Notes: generated by a model from the letters alone, not told the origin. A stretch of 64,000 nucleotides of DNA from Streptococcus parasanguinis (GCF_031582885.1 NZ_CP133988.1:62001-126000), one strand, 5' to 3'. Shown: positions 18,607 through 28,229, counted from the stretch's first letter. Translations and numbers: made by a program.

Positions 18607-20627
18607 AATAATCCCTCCGAAATATATTTAGGTACTTTCCAAGTATTTTCTTCACCTTCAAAATATAATAAACTTGATGCAAATGCAGATTTTTTGTTTA
18701 CTTTATCCCTAGCAAATTTATAGAAATCTTCTATTTCACTATCATCAAAGTCTTTTAAAGCTTCAAATTGAATAAAACCAGCTTTTTGATCAATAATGAA
18801 TTGTTTATTTAAACTGATAAAAGCATCCTCAAAACTAGCAGGCTGATAACCATTTTCATCTTCGGGAATTTGATATGCAATACGAATTCTACCATCTGAT
18901 GTTATTTTTTCTGCCAAACTCTTTTGAGCTACTATTGAAAAAACTTCATCTCCAGAAATATCAAAAAAATTTTTAATTGAAGCATTTGTCGTAGAGGTAG
19001 CATCTACTGCTGAGCAAGAAGTTAAGCGATTATTTTCATTTTTATTTGCTGGATCAATATCCGTAATTATCAATACTTTTATTCCTAAAAAATCAAATAA
19101 CTTCCTAAACACTTGTGAATGGGCACCTGTTTCAATGATTGAAATATTTTGAGAAAGCAATGGCATTGTATTAGAAGCTTGATTTATTGGATTGGTTGTA
19201 TCTACCTTTTGCATCATCGTAGGAATTAAAATCCTTTCTGTATCACCTTCAACACAAATGACTTTATCAGCAAAAAATAATTCACTACTATTGAGAGTAA
19301 GGTACTGCTTTACAAATTTATATCCTAGTTGTTCATCACCATATTCTTCTTTCAATGAATTAAAAGCCTTTGATACTGCTGTACCGTTATCACGTTTAAA
19401 ATAAATTAGATCATCAAAGTTACAATCAGAAACTATATGAGAGGAATGAGTTGTAATTAAAGTTTGAATACAACTAAAATCTCCACTTTCTTTTAGTTCA
19501 TCATTGTGTTCCTTTAGCAAATCTTTAATATTCTTGATAAAAATATACTGTAATTGTGGATGTGTATGTGATTCTGGTTCTTCAATATATATTAGGTTAA
19601 TATCAGCAGGTTCGCTTTTTATATCTGCCATTAAAGTTTCAATTTCAAAAATAATTCCATATAAATTTAAATATCCCAAACCATTATATGTTTCAGGTAA
19701 TAGACTATCGTCATGCTTATAATACAATGTCGTATTATTGCTTAAAATATCTTTCTCAGATAGTGATGAATGAATTGCTAATTCTGCTTCACTATCATTT
19801 CCACCAAATCTTTTGACGCGTTCAAAGACTGAAGTAAAAATTCCTTCGACGCTATCATCACCACTATATGCTCTGGTTAAAGTTTCATCTGCCTTTAAAA
19901 TAGCAGATTGCAGTAAATTATTTGCTTTACTGTTAATTTCTTCGCCATTATTTAATTTATAAAATCGATTTGATGTCTTAGATAATGAATGGTTATTTTC
20001 TTTATTAGATACTTCTCGACTAGCACTAATCCCTCTTACTTTAATAATTTTATGAACATCTTTCATTTCATGTAAATCAGACTTTTCTTCTGTCATTGCT
20101 TGAGTAATAGGATTATATCCACGTGAATAAATCTGTATTTCGAAAAATTTATTCAGATTTTTCTTCATAAATGATTCAAATTTTGAAAAATCATCTGCAA
20201 AATCACAAGTCAAACTACTTATCTCGCGAAGCTTTTGAGTAGGAATTATATACGAAAATTCAAGAATAATAAAATTATTTTCGGGATTTAAATCCATCAT
20301 AAATCCTTGGATATTTTGATAAGAATCTAATTCTGAGTATTGAATCCAAATTTGAAGATTAATCCCTAAAATAGACGATAATTCCGAATCAGGAATATCA
20401 GAGACTCTCTTTATATTCTCAAAGATTTCCCTCCTATGATTTAAATTAATATCTTCCCATACCAAATTGCGATTGGAATTTTTATTGAATATTTTTTCTA
20501 ACACAGATAAAACCGAAGTCTTGCCACAATTGTTTTTACCCACAATTAAGGATAAATCATTTTTTAACTCTAAAGAAAAATCGTTTAATGAACGATAATG
20601 TTGAATATAGATTTTTTTAATTTCCAT
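18588..20627 (-). CDS. gajA: OLD-family ATP-dependent endonuclease, GajA-type
   Basis: 679 aa. The N-terminal ABC/SMC-like ATPase has Walker A GKNNCGKTS (residues 30-38) and Walker B LIYIEEPESHTHPQLQ. The C-terminal TOPRIM nuclease has the conserved Glu in VICVEGDTERIL (about 450) and DxD in ITDIDPA (about 525). In Gabija, GajA nicks DNA when nucleotide levels fall during phage infection. The ATG at 20627 has AAAGGGAT upstream. The gene overlaps pezT by 11 bp and gajB by 40 bases or fewer, so all are one transcript. It may equally be described as a class 2 OLD nuclease. Confidence 0.87.
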   Translation of the reverse strand: MEIKKIYIQHYRSLNDFSLELKNDLSLIVGKNNCGKTSVLSVLEKIFNKNSNRNLVWEDINLNHRREIFENIKRVSDIPDSELSSILGINLQIWIQYSELDSYQNIQGFMMDLNPENNFIILEFSYIIPTQKLREISSLTCDFADDFSKFESFMKKNLNKFFEIQIYSRGYNPITQAMTEEKSDLHEMKDVHKIIKVRGISASREVSNKENNHSLSKTSNRFYKLNNGEEINSKANNLLQSAILKADETLTRAYSGDDSVEGIFTSVFERVKRFGGNDSEAELAIHSSLSEKDILSNNTTLYYKHDDSLLPETYNGLGYLNLYGIIFEIETLMADIKSEPADINLIYIEEPESHTHPQLQYIFIKNIKDLLKEHNDELKESGDFSCIQTLITTHSSHIVSDCNFDDLIYFKRDNGTAVSKAFNSLKEEYGDEQLGYKFVKQYLTLNSSELFFADKVICVEGDTERILIPTMMQKVDTTNPINQASNTMPLLSQNISIIETGAHSQVFRKLFDFLGIKVLIITDIDPANKNENNRLTSCSAVDATSTTNASIKNFFDISGDEVFSIVAQKSLAEKITSDGRIRIAYQIPEDENGYQPASFEDAFISLNKQFIIDQKAGFIQFEALKDFDDSEIEDFYKFARDKVNKKSAFASSLLYFEGEENTWKVPKYISEGLLWLRKQ

Positions 20628-21402
20628 CAATTATCCCTTTTTTCATTTCCATTAATTCTCTCAACCGTTCCTGCCCCATCTTAAACATCTCTTCCTCCAC
20701 CTTACTCCATTTTCCGAAGAGGCATTCTTGTAGAATTTCTGCTGCTGAGGTTTGATCTACTTGCGAATCATAAACGCACGATTGATCTCTTTGATAAATT
20801 TGAATTTGTCTAAAAAGCTGATCCTTTTCCAACTCCCGTAAATTCTCAACCAAATTTTCTACAATTCCATCATGGTGTGCTTTAGGAGTTGCTCTGGCTT
20901 GACTAGGATTTATAGCATAGAGCTCTTCATAACGTATCAAAGTGCTGAGATAGGACAATTCAGGCTTGGTCGCAATCAGTGCAAGTGAGACTTGGTAACC
21001 TCTAGTTGCCAATAATTGGGCCGTTTTTCTAGGAACTTCTGTTGTTCTCAAGGTGCCCTCGATTAACAAATGATAACCTTGTTTACTCAATTCATCTACG
21101 AGATATTCAACCATTTGTCCCGCAAATACTTTGGTATAATCCACACTATCTTTGCCATACTTTTCCTGTAGGCCAAGGTAGTTCGGATGAAAAGAGCGAT
21201 AACTATCTCCATCAATGATAATGATATTGCCTTGAAATTCCCTTTGTTTCACACGATGAATCGTTGTCTTACCAGCACCACTCTGTCCACCTAGCAAGAT
21301 AGCCTTGGGCTGAGACGAAGTTGTTTTACCACGAGTTAAAGAACGAACGAGTCGTCTGGATGCTCGTTCAAAATCATCTTGACTAAATTCTTCTAGTTTC
21401 AT
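20617..21402 (-). CDS. pezT: Zeta-family toxin PezT
   Basis: 261 aa kinase toxin that phosphorylates UDP-N-acetylglucosamine and blocks cell-wall synthesis. Walker A GGQSGAGKT is at residues 38-46. The active-site residues known from pneumococcal PezT, Lys45 and Asp66 (in IIDGDSYRS), are both in place, so the toxin should be functional. Its start overlaps the pezA stop (TAATG). Unusually, its 3' end overlaps gajA, tying the toxin-antitoxin to the defence genes. Confidence 0.93.
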   Translation of the reverse strand: MKLEEFSQDDFERASRRLVRSLTRGKTTSSQPKAILLGGQSGAGKTTIHRVKQREFQGNIIIIDGDSYRSFHPNYLGLQEKYGKDSVDYTKVFAGQMVEYLVDELSKQGYHLLIEGTLRTTEVPRKTAQLLATRGYQVSLALIATKPELSYLSTLIRYEELYAINPSQARATPKAHHDGIVENLVENLRELEKDQLFRQIQIYQRDQSCVYDSQVDQTSAAEILQECLFGKWSKVEEEMFKMGQERLRELMEMKKGIIDGN

Positions 21403-21878
21403 TAAGCCACCACCAGATGAGTTGCTTGTTCTAGCATCCGTTCAATGCCATCCAAATAGCCATTATATCGCTCTACTTCATCAACAGTCCCCACAAGATA
21501 AATCTTCGTGTTCAGCAAATCAGACAAATCATCGCTCATTAGAACCCAAGGATTAGAAGTATCATCAAATGAAATTCCTTGTTCATCTTGAAAACGATAA
21601 AGTTGCGCTAAGATATTCGCCCCTCGTTCTTTAATTACTTCAATTTTTAGAGTGAGCTGGTAATCTTCTACTGGCGTGAGCATCTTTTCCTCTCCTACAA
21701 TATCGATATAGGAAACATTAAATTTCTGACAAATACGATCTATTAATTCTGTCGAAACTGAACTTGTCCCGTTTTCATAACGACTCAGGCTATTTCGAGA
21801 GATACCAACAATCTTTGCGAACTCAGGCTGGGTTAGGTCATGTGTTTTACGTAACGCTTTAATATTTTCTCCGATCAT
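21402..21878 (-). CDS. pezA: Antitoxin PezA (HTH XRE-type)
   Basis: 158 aa. The N-terminal XRE helix-turn-helix (MIGENIKALRKTHDLTQPEFAKIVGISRNSLSRYENG) is followed by a helical C-terminal part (about 70-158) that covers PezT. It neutralises PezT and should autorepress the operon. A TGCTATAAT extended -10 lies about 25 bases upstream. It is the first gene of a five-gene overlapping unit that includes gajA and gajB, so PezA may set expression of the whole block. Confidence 0.92.
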   Translation of the reverse strand: MIGENIKALRKTHDLTQPEFAKIVGISRNSLSRYENGTSSVSTELIDRICQKFNVSYIDIVGEEKMLTPVEDYQLTLKIEVIKERGANILAQLYRFQDEQGISFDDTSNPWVLMSDDLSDLLNTKIYLVGTVDEVERYNGYLDGIERMLEQATHLVVA

Positions 21879-21920
21879 GAGGGCCCTCCTTTTATTTATT
21901 TCTATTATAGCACAAAATTT

Positions 21921-21948
21921 AAAAACGCACCAAAAATGGTGCGTTTTT
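21921..21948. terminator. Bidirectional terminator between the lan cluster and pezA
   Basis: AAAAACGCACC/GGTGCGTTTTT: an 11-bp perfect stem with a short loop and T-runs on both strands. It separates the end of lanT transcription from the pezA promoter. Confidence 0.85.
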
Positions 21949-22004
21949 AAATCTGGTAGATGAATCTTTCTTCAATCTAACCTACTGATCTCAGTATGTT
22001 AAAA

Positions 22005-23615
22005 CTAATCCAAATATATAATTTTATCAAAAAGAGATCTTATATTTTCATCTAGATGATGGCTTACAAAAATAACAGTTTTTTCTGTCATCGAGAATAG
22101 ATGTTTCTCAATTTGATACCGTCTTTCTTTATCAATCGCATCAGTTGCCTCATCAATAATTAAAATTGGTTTTTCTTCAAGATAAGCTCTAGCTAGACTA
22201 ATTCGTTGCTTCTGTCCACTAGAAATGTCTTGGCTAATTTCCGATAAAGTAGTTTCCAATCCATGACTCAATCCATTAATCCAGTCTCTTAAATAAAATA
22301 ATTCCAATGCTCTTTCGATTTTTGAATCTTCTATTTCTCGGCCTAATGTCAAATTAAATAAAATGGATTCGTTAAAAATATGATCTTCCAAACTAACATA
22401 AGAAATATTTTCATGAAGATCCTTGAAATTCATATTTTTTGAATCGATATTGTCATAGAAGATGTGGCCTTTCGAAATTGGGATTTCACCATTAATAGCC
22501 TTTAATATAGTTGATTTTCCTGAACCAGATGACCCTGATATTGCATACTTCTTATTTTTTTCAATTTTAACATTTAAATTATCTAAGACAATCTTACCGT
22601 CACGTTCAATAGTTACCGATTGAAATTCTACTTTATCTATAAATTTCTTCCAAGTTTGTTTATTAACATTACTTTCATTAATACTTTGGTCACCTTCCAA
22701 TTCAAATTTTTCAAATATTTTGTTTACAGTTTTAAACTCAGCGTAATTTGCCGTTAAGCCTGTTAAGCCAGCAAAGATAATTGATGAAAAATATTGAGAA
22801 GAAGATACAGCACCAATCGGAATTAATCGGTTAAAATATAAGACCCCTGCGTGGGTCAACATGGCAATTTGACTCACAAAACTAGTCCCATTTTGAACAG
22901 ACATAAGTCCACCAAAGGTTTTTGAATATGAAACTCTGGACTTCGAATATTTTTTTGAATAAGATAAAATTTTTACCATTAAAAAATGAAGTTGATTAGC
23001 ATTGGATAACATTCGAAATCCACTTAAAGAATCATCAATTGCTTTAACTAATTCTTCATTCTTCTCAGTAAAGTAAACAGCTTTATTCTCCATTTTCTTT
23101 GTAAATATTTTAGGGAGATTTACCATTAGAATGAAGAATATCAAAATTGTAAACAATAATGAATAATGGAAACTAAAAAAGGCAATAATTGCAAAAATGA
23201 TATTTAATGCTTGACTAATCATTAATTCAAGTGTTTCAAAGCCAAGATCTCGAATAGTATTAAGATCATTTGTCAGCCATGAGGTATAGGCGCTAACACT
23301 TTTTGAGCCAAAACGTATCACACCCTTACTTTCAATACTTTTTACAATATCTTTACGTATTTCGGTACACATTTCTTGTATGGCTTTTTCACTTGCTTTT
23401 GAGTTTTGATATATTTGCAATACCCATATTAAATTTACAGCTAAAATCGCTCCACTTAAATACAAAAATCCCTGTAAATCAAAATTTACAATTGTAGAGA
23501 TTGCTTTGGCACTCAATATACCATTTAAGTAAACACATAATGAATTAATAAAAATCCAAAACAACCATATAGAATTACTTCGTTTGCATCTAATTAAATA
23601 AGTTTTTAATGTCAT
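22005..23615 (-). CDS. lanT: ABC transporter with fused permease and ATPase (LanT-type lanthipeptide exporter)
   Basis: 536 aa half-transporter. Six membrane segments (about residues 1-300) precede an ATPase with Walker A GSSGSGKST, signature ISSGQKQR and Walker B ILIIDEATD. No N-terminal C39 peptidase domain is present, so leader removal must be done elsewhere, as in class I systems. It lies 9 bp downstream of lanC and is the last gene of the cluster. The predicted role is export of the modified peptide. Confidence 0.87.
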   Translation of the reverse strand: MTLKTYLIRCKRSNSIWLFWIFINSLCVYLNGILSAKAISTIVNFDLQGFLYLSGAILAVNLIWVLQIYQNSKASEKAIQEMCTEIRKDIVKSIESKGVIRFGSKSVSAYTSWLTNDLNTIRDLGFETLELMISQALNIIFAIIAFFSFHYSLLFTILIFFILMVNLPKIFTKKMENKAVYFTEKNEELVKAIDDSLSGFRMLSNANQLHFLMVKILSYSKKYSKSRVSYSKTFGGLMSVQNGTSFVSQIAMLTHAGVLYFNRLIPIGAVSSSQYFSSIIFAGLTGLTANYAEFKTVNKIFEKFELEGDQSINESNVNKQTWKKFIDKVEFQSVTIERDGKIVLDNLNVKIEKNKKYAISGSSGSGKSTILKAINGEIPISKGHIFYDNIDSKNMNFKDLHENISYVSLEDHIFNESILFNLTLGREIEDSKIERALELFYLRDWINGLSHGLETTLSEISQDISSGQKQRISLARAYLEEKPILIIDEATDAIDKERRYQIEKHLFSMTEKTVIFVSHHLDENIRSLFDKIIYLD

Positions 23616-23624
23616 ATCCCAGCC

Positions 23625-24770
23625 TCACTTAAAAATTCCAAATATTTCTTCACCAATTATTTTTCTTTGATATTTAATTGCAATATAAGATAATAAAATT
23701 CCTATTTTTCCATCTAATACTCCCCATATACTGTACTCATCCAGTACTTTGTTATTGAAATAATTACTTTCCAATAACCTACAACACTTCTGAATATCTT
23801 TAGTTGAATACCTATCATGACACGAATAAAGTAGCCCCGCTAATCCGTGACAAAAACAAACATTATTTGTCTCTAATGTCTCATTATTAATAAACTCATT
23901 CACACGAACCAGTAATCTATCTTTTAGATAAGTAGAAAAATTTAGCCCCTTATTTCTTTGAAATATATAGTGTCCATATACTCCATAACACCACGAAAAA
24001 TTTTCATTATCTCTACTATACAAAAATTTCACATCTTTATTACATTGTAAATCTACTTCTACATACTCTGGAATCCAAGCTATATTGTCAATAAAATCTT
24101 GATAAATTATATTCAACTTATTTGGCACCATAATATCTATGCCGTCTAACAATAGGGAAGAATTCAGTAACGAAACCATTCCATGAGATAAACTTAAATT
24201 AATAATAACTGTTTTATCCAAATTCTTAGCTTCTTTACTTTCAAAATTGGAAAAGAATAATTTAAAGTTGTCATTATTTTTAATAATTTTATTAACTAAC
24301 TTCGACAAACATTGATCTAAATTTCTTTCAGTTTTAAATAATGGATGATATTTAATAAAAATAATAATTCCTGCTAATCCATATAAAATATCATAAGTAG
24401 TAGAATCCGAATAGTTCTTTATTTCTTCATTTAAATAAGTGTCTATAATCTTTTTAGAGGCTTCCGTTAATTGTAAATCTAAATTTTTAAATATATCGTT
24501 GCAAGAATATCTTCCCCACAAATTTATAACATAAGATAAACCTATGACACCAGTCCACAACCCTCTATTATAGTTCGAAATACTGAAATTAAAATCCGTT
24601 TGATATAGTACTTCTATCGCCTTCTGTTCATAAAAATCATCTTTTTCTATTAAATACAAGTTTAATAGAAACAAAAGGAACCCTGAACTACCATCCAATA
24701 AACTAACGTCATTATAATTTGTAAAATTTTCTAAACAATCTCTTATTAATTTATTTTCTCTTAATTTCAA
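23625..24770 (-). CDS. lanC: Lanthionine synthetase C-like cyclase (LanC)
   Basis: 381 aa. The LanC zinc ligands are visible in WCYGVYG (about residue 262) and CFCHGLAGLL (about 305). LanC adds cysteine thiols to dehydrated Ser/Thr, forming (methyl)lanthionine rings. The start is a TTG with AGGAG nine bases upstream, and it overlaps lanB by 20 bp, implying coupling. AT content is very high, as across the cluster. Confidence 0.92.
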   Translation of the reverse strand: MKLRENKLIRDCLENFTNYNDVSLLDGSSGFLLFLLNLYLIEKDDFYEQKAIEVLYQTDFNFSISNYNRGLWTGVIGLSYVINLWGRYSCNDIFKNLDLQLTEASKKIIDTYLNEEIKNYSDSTTYDILYGLAGIIIFIKYHPLFKTERNLDQCLSKLVNKIIKNNDNFKLFFSNFESKEAKNLDKTVIINLSLSHGMVSLLNSSLLLDGIDIMVPNKLNIIYQDFIDNIAWIPEYVEVDLQCNKDVKFLYSRDNENFSWCYGVYGHYIFQRNKGLNFSTYLKDRLLVRVNEFINNETLETNNVCFCHGLAGLLYSCHDRYSTKDIQKCCRLLESNYFNNKVLDEYSIWGVLDGKIGILLSYIAIKYQRKIIGEEIFGIFK

Positions 24771-27597
24771 AATTTAATACTCCTAGAATATAATTTCTAT
24801 ATTTAGACTCAACCTCTAAATCACCAAACAACCTATTAAAATGCATATGTAATAGACTGTCTAATAGTTGTTCAACATTTTCAAGATGTAATAAACCAAT
24901 AAACTCAACAAGCTTTTTAAAATTTATATTACTTTTAATTAAATTCAAATTTTTTGAATCACTTAATCTAATTATAGATTTTAAAATATTTTTATCTTCT
25001 AGTTCTCCTTTTTTATAAAACAAAAATTCATAGTTATTTACTTGTTTTAATAATTGTTGAAAAATTTCTATCGAGCTATAAACAATTAACCATTTAAACT
25101 TAAGATCAGATAACTCTTTTCTTTTTTCTAACGAATCAAGACAAAGCTTCGAGTCAAATTCAAAAATTTTTTCAACCAAAGGATAGTTTTTTATACCGTA
25201 TCTCTCATATTCTCTTTCATATGGACAAATAGAATAATCATCAATTACCCCATTACTTAATAAACTTGTAACAAGATGAAAAATATCGTATAAGTTATAC
25301 TTACTTTCAGAGTCAATATAAATTCTGAACCTTATATGTGGTCTATCATCCGAATAACGTAGATAAAACCAACTCATAGTTATATCTTTAAAGTATCTAT
25401 TCAAATATGTCAACAATTGATCCTGTAAATTTTTGTACGTATACAATTTCACGTAAAACCATCCATAATTATTCTCCATAATTTGCAATCTATCTTTCAC
25501 TTCAATAACAGGTTGAATTTGATGACTACTTACTCTACGATTATAAAAAGTAAATGTCAACTCAGTTGCAAGAGATTCCAAATTTGTATATGTGTAACAT
25601 TCTCCATAGCATTCATAGACTTCAATTTTCCCTTCTTTCTTTAAAATATCAATAAATAGTTCAACATCTATCTTTTTAGTGATATCCAAAACCAATACTT
25701 GATCTTCAATCATAAGCTTCACTTTTTTAGGTATACAATAACTATTAAATAAATTTATAACTCCTTCAATATCATACGAGAGTAACATATCTTTTGTCAA
25801 ATTCCATTTTTCTGGAACGAGTACAATATCTTCAAAAACTATTCTTTTCTGATGAAACTCATTCAACGATTCTAGTATTCCAAGTAACGAACCAATTTTG
25901 TCTGTTTTAGAAGATAATAATCCAATAAACTTTATATAGTCATTTGTTAAGTCTAGGTTTATCATGCTTCTTATGTCAATATTCAATACTCTTCCGTGGA
26001 CATCTTGCAAAATAAATTCATTGTCTTTAGTTAATTTCAAATATATTTCTGATAAAGTTAAATCTTCTGAAGATTTTTTTATTCCATTAATTACCAGATT
26101 CGATTGATACTGATTTTCTAAAGCTACTCCTAAATTTTTAATTTTGGTATTTTTGGGGTAGTAAATCAAGCCATGAGTGTAATTGTCGTTCTCATCTAAA
26201 TTTAAAAAACCAAATCTTCCGTGGTATGATCTGGGACTTCTTGAATAGGCCGAACGTCCAAGTGTTAAATTCACCTTACCATCAATATTATAAATATTAA
26301 AGTTTAAATCAAATCCTAACTCCTCTATATTTCTTTGATGCTCATAAAAAATTGATAAATCAAAAGTCTCATATTGATTTTTGGAGTATTCCAATTTTAA
26401 TTCGTTTTTCCATTTTATTTCATCATATTTTAATTTATCAATAATAAGCTCTTCAGTAAATGGGGAACCCAATCCAGAAATCTCATCAAAAACTTCTATT
26501 AAAGAAACTGCCCTATAGTGGCCATATCTTTCTGAAAATTTTTCCTTGTATATATTTACCTTATGTCTACTATCTGATACTGATTTATTGAAATTAGAAA
26601 ATACAAACTGTGCTAGATGTTGAATTTGTTTCTTATCAGTATTTGATAAAAAGAATTCTATTTCATTCGCTATTTCTTGAGTTATATTGTACTTATTCAG
26701 TCTATTTGCATCTTCTAAATGAAAACTTATTTTTTTTAGAATATCAATATTCCCAGATTCATTAAATTCTTTACCTATATTAATAACTGCCTCTATTTCA
26801 TCTATAATTGGTAATTTGGAATCGCTTCTTAACACATTTAAAGATTCTTCAGATAATACAAACGGATATACATCTAACAAAATGAATCTTATTTTCAATA
26901 ACTCCAGTATTAAAGATTCTATAATTTCGTTTGAAAAATCGTTCGAAAATTTTTCTTTTGTTAACGAAATTAGTTTACTAATTGAATAAACTCCCTCTAA
27001 AGACTTTTCGTATATAAATTCTAAAACTCTATTTTTCTGGAAGAGAATCTTATTACCTTCTCGTTCATCCAAAGAAATATTTGGAAGAAAATAATCAATA
27101 TAATTCTTTGTTTCTTTTATACTTGTATTCGCCTTACATAAAATAGAGGATTGATTAACGAATTCGATATTAGTAACCAATTTATCATAGAAATACTCTT
27201 GTATCTCTAAAGAAAAATTTAGATGTTTTTTTGTTTCAAAATTGGATATTAAAAAATTTGTATCAGTATCAGTATTTTTAGTAATAGCTTTTCCAACACT
27301 ACTAAAAATACCAAAAGGTGTTGCTCGATATAACATTCTATTTAGATATTTATAAAACGTTAAACAAACATTCCGTTTCTTTTTATCACTTAGTTTTTCA
27401 AAATTAAAACAGGATTTTAAAAAATCAGGTGAAGATACTAATATACTATCTCTTATTTTTTTATTATTTTTTACAATCTCAATTATTCTTATATAATCTT
27501 CATTTTCAAAAAAAGTAGATACCTGCTCTAAAATAGGTTTTAATTCTTTAAAATTAAAATTTGACTGTCTGACTATTACTTCACTAGATAATTTCAT
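24751..27597 (-). CDS. lanB: Lantibiotic dehydratase (LanB), full length
   Basis: 948 aa, close to the usual ~1000 aa for class I LanB. The N-terminal glutamyl-transfer domain (to about residue 650; LYRATPFGIFSS near residue 90 is a family hallmark) is followed by the SpaB-type elimination domain, with WFYLRYSDDRPHIRFRIY near residue 770. It dehydrates Ser/Thr of the precursor using glutamyl-tRNA. It is separated from lanA by a terminator-like hairpin, so it should be expressed at a lower level than the precursor. Confidence 0.94.
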   Translation of the reverse strand: MKLSSEVIVRQSNFNFKELKPILEQVSTFFENEDYIRIIEIVKNNKKIRDSILVSSPDFLKSCFNFEKLSDKKKRNVCLTFYKYLNRMLYRATPFGIFSSVGKAITKNTDTDTNFLISNFETKKHLNFSLEIQEYFYDKLVTNIEFVNQSSILCKANTSIKETKNYIDYFLPNISLDEREGNKILFQKNRVLEFIYEKSLEGVYSISKLISLTKEKFSNDFSNEIIESLILELLKIRFILLDVYPFVLSEESLNVLRSDSKLPIIDEIEAVINIGKEFNESGNIDILKKISFHLEDANRLNKYNITQEIANEIEFFLSNTDKKQIQHLAQFVFSNFNKSVSDSRHKVNIYKEKFSERYGHYRAVSLIEVFDEISGLGSPFTEELIIDKLKYDEIKWKNELKLEYSKNQYETFDLSIFYEHQRNIEELGFDLNFNIYNIDGKVNLTLGRSAYSRSPRSYHGRFGFLNLDENDNYTHGLIYYPKNTKIKNLGVALENQYQSNLVINGIKKSSEDLTLSEIYLKLTKDNEFILQDVHGRVLNIDIRSMINLDLTNDYIKFIGLLSSKTDKIGSLLGILESLNEFHQKRIVFEDIVLVPEKWNLTKDMLLSYDIEGVINLFNSYCIPKKVKLMIEDQVLVLDITKKIDVELFIDILKKEGKIEVYECYGECYTYTNLESLATELTFTFYNRRVSSHQIQPVIEVKDRLQIMENNYGWFYVKLYTYKNLQDQLLTYLNRYFKDITMSWFYLRYSDDRPHIRFRIYIDSESKYNLYDIFHLVTSLLSNGVIDDYSICPYEREYERYGIKNYPLVEKIFEFDSKLCLDSLEKRKELSDLKFKWLIVYSSIEIFQQLLKQVNNYEFLFYKKGELEDKNILKSIIRLSDSKNLNLIKSNINFKKLVEFIGLLHLENVEQLLDSLLHMHFNRLFGDLEVESKYRNYILGVLNFEIKRK

Positions 27598-27654
27598 AAC
27601 TTCACCTCACACTTATTTGAAAATTATAATATTAAGATATTTGATAGCAAAAAA

Positions 27655-27705
27655 ACATCTAAAATCGTTATCCTGAACTTAGCCCATTATAACAACTTCA
27701 GATGT
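27655..27705 (-). terminator. Attenuator-type terminator between lanA and lanB
   Basis: On the minus strand, ACATCTGAAG..TTGTTAT pairs with ATAACGATTTT..AGATGT and a run of seven T follows. This position, after the precursor gene and before the modification genes, fits partial read-through as known in the nisin cluster. Confidence 0.7.
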
Positions 27706-27780
27706 CATGTATATAAGCAATAAAAACGACCGCAATGAATATTACTTAACTTAATTTTAATTTATTTACTAAAAATAAAA

Positions 27781-27909
27781 CTATGAACAACTTGGAGTTG
27801 AGGAACATCCACCTGAACCACCCGTATGTTTCAACATTACTTCAGGTTGCTTAGCTGGTGTTGTTTCGATTTTTACTGTTACTAGTAAGTCATTAATTGA
27901 TTTTTCCAT
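27781..27909 (-). CDS. lanA: Candidate class I lanthipeptide precursor (LanA)
   Basis: 42 aa, starting MEKSINDLLVTVKIETTP and ending HTGGSGGCSSTPSCS. The leader has an INDLL segment resembling the FNLDL box recognised by LanB. The C-terminal core has two Cys (35, 41) and several Ser/Thr. SGGC and TPSC could each close a four-residue ring, and TPSC resembles nisin ring B (TPGC). The ribosome-binding site is TGGAGGATT. It sits directly upstream of lanB. No close relative is recognised by eye. Confidence 0.85.
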   Translation of the reverse strand: MEKSINDLLVTVKIETTPAKQPEVMLKHTGGSGGCSSTPSCS

Positions 27910-27965
27910 CTGCGAAATCCTCCAGAAAAAATATTTATAAAAGCCATATTAGCGGTCATCACATA

Positions 27966-28006
27966 GCTTTCCGATAGATAGCATTTACAGATATCCATCG
28001 GAAAGC
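27966..28006 (-). other. Stable hairpin between signal peptide gene and lanA
   Basis: GCTTTCCGAT and ATCGGAAAGC form a 10-bp perfect stem in the leader of lanA. No U-run follows, so it is more likely a processing or stability element than a terminator. Confidence 0.55.
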
Positions 28007-28023
28007 CAATTTGGCAAAAGATT

Positions 28024-28173
28024 TTATTTAAAATTAGCAGGACCAGGATCAATACCTGTTCCTATATTATTTGGTTGTACAATGTTGAAGTCTAAATTCG
28101 TGACTGAATTAAATCTTATAAATACGACTCCTAAAAATAGAATTACTGTAATCTTTTTTAAAAAAACTTTCAT
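28024..28173 (-). CDS. Small exported peptide, candidate Phr/PapR-type signalling peptide
   Basis: 49 aa. A basic N-terminus and hydrophobic stretch (about residues 3-20, KVFLKKITVILFLGVVFI) suggest Sec export. The polar C-terminus ends NNIGTGIDPGPANFK. There are no Cys, so it is not a lanthipeptide. The ribosome-binding site is AAAAGGAGAAGA. A consensus promoter lies directly upstream. It is encoded between a PlcR/TprA-like regulator and lanA. That arrangement fits RRNPP cell-cell signalling, where the C-terminal fragment is re-imported and binds the regulator. Confidence 0.75.
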   Translation of the reverse strand: MKVFLKKITVILFLGVVFIRFNSVTNLDFNIVQPNNIGTGIDPGPANFK

Positions 28174-28200
28174 AGTCTTCTCCTTTTTGTTGTTGCATAC

Positions 28201-28229
28201 ATTTTAGCACTTCATATTATCCAAGTCAA
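28201..28229 (-). promoter_or_regulatory. Promoter of the signalling peptide / lanA unit
   Basis: On the minus strand, TTGACT, 17 bases, TGC-TAAAAT (extended -10), 28 bases before the ATG at 28173. It is the best promoter in the cluster. Confidence 0.8.

Noticed and set aside
28024..28173. Second lanthipeptide precursor
   Set aside because: No Cys residues, and the N-terminus is a Sec-type hydrophobic segment rather than a LanB-binding leader.
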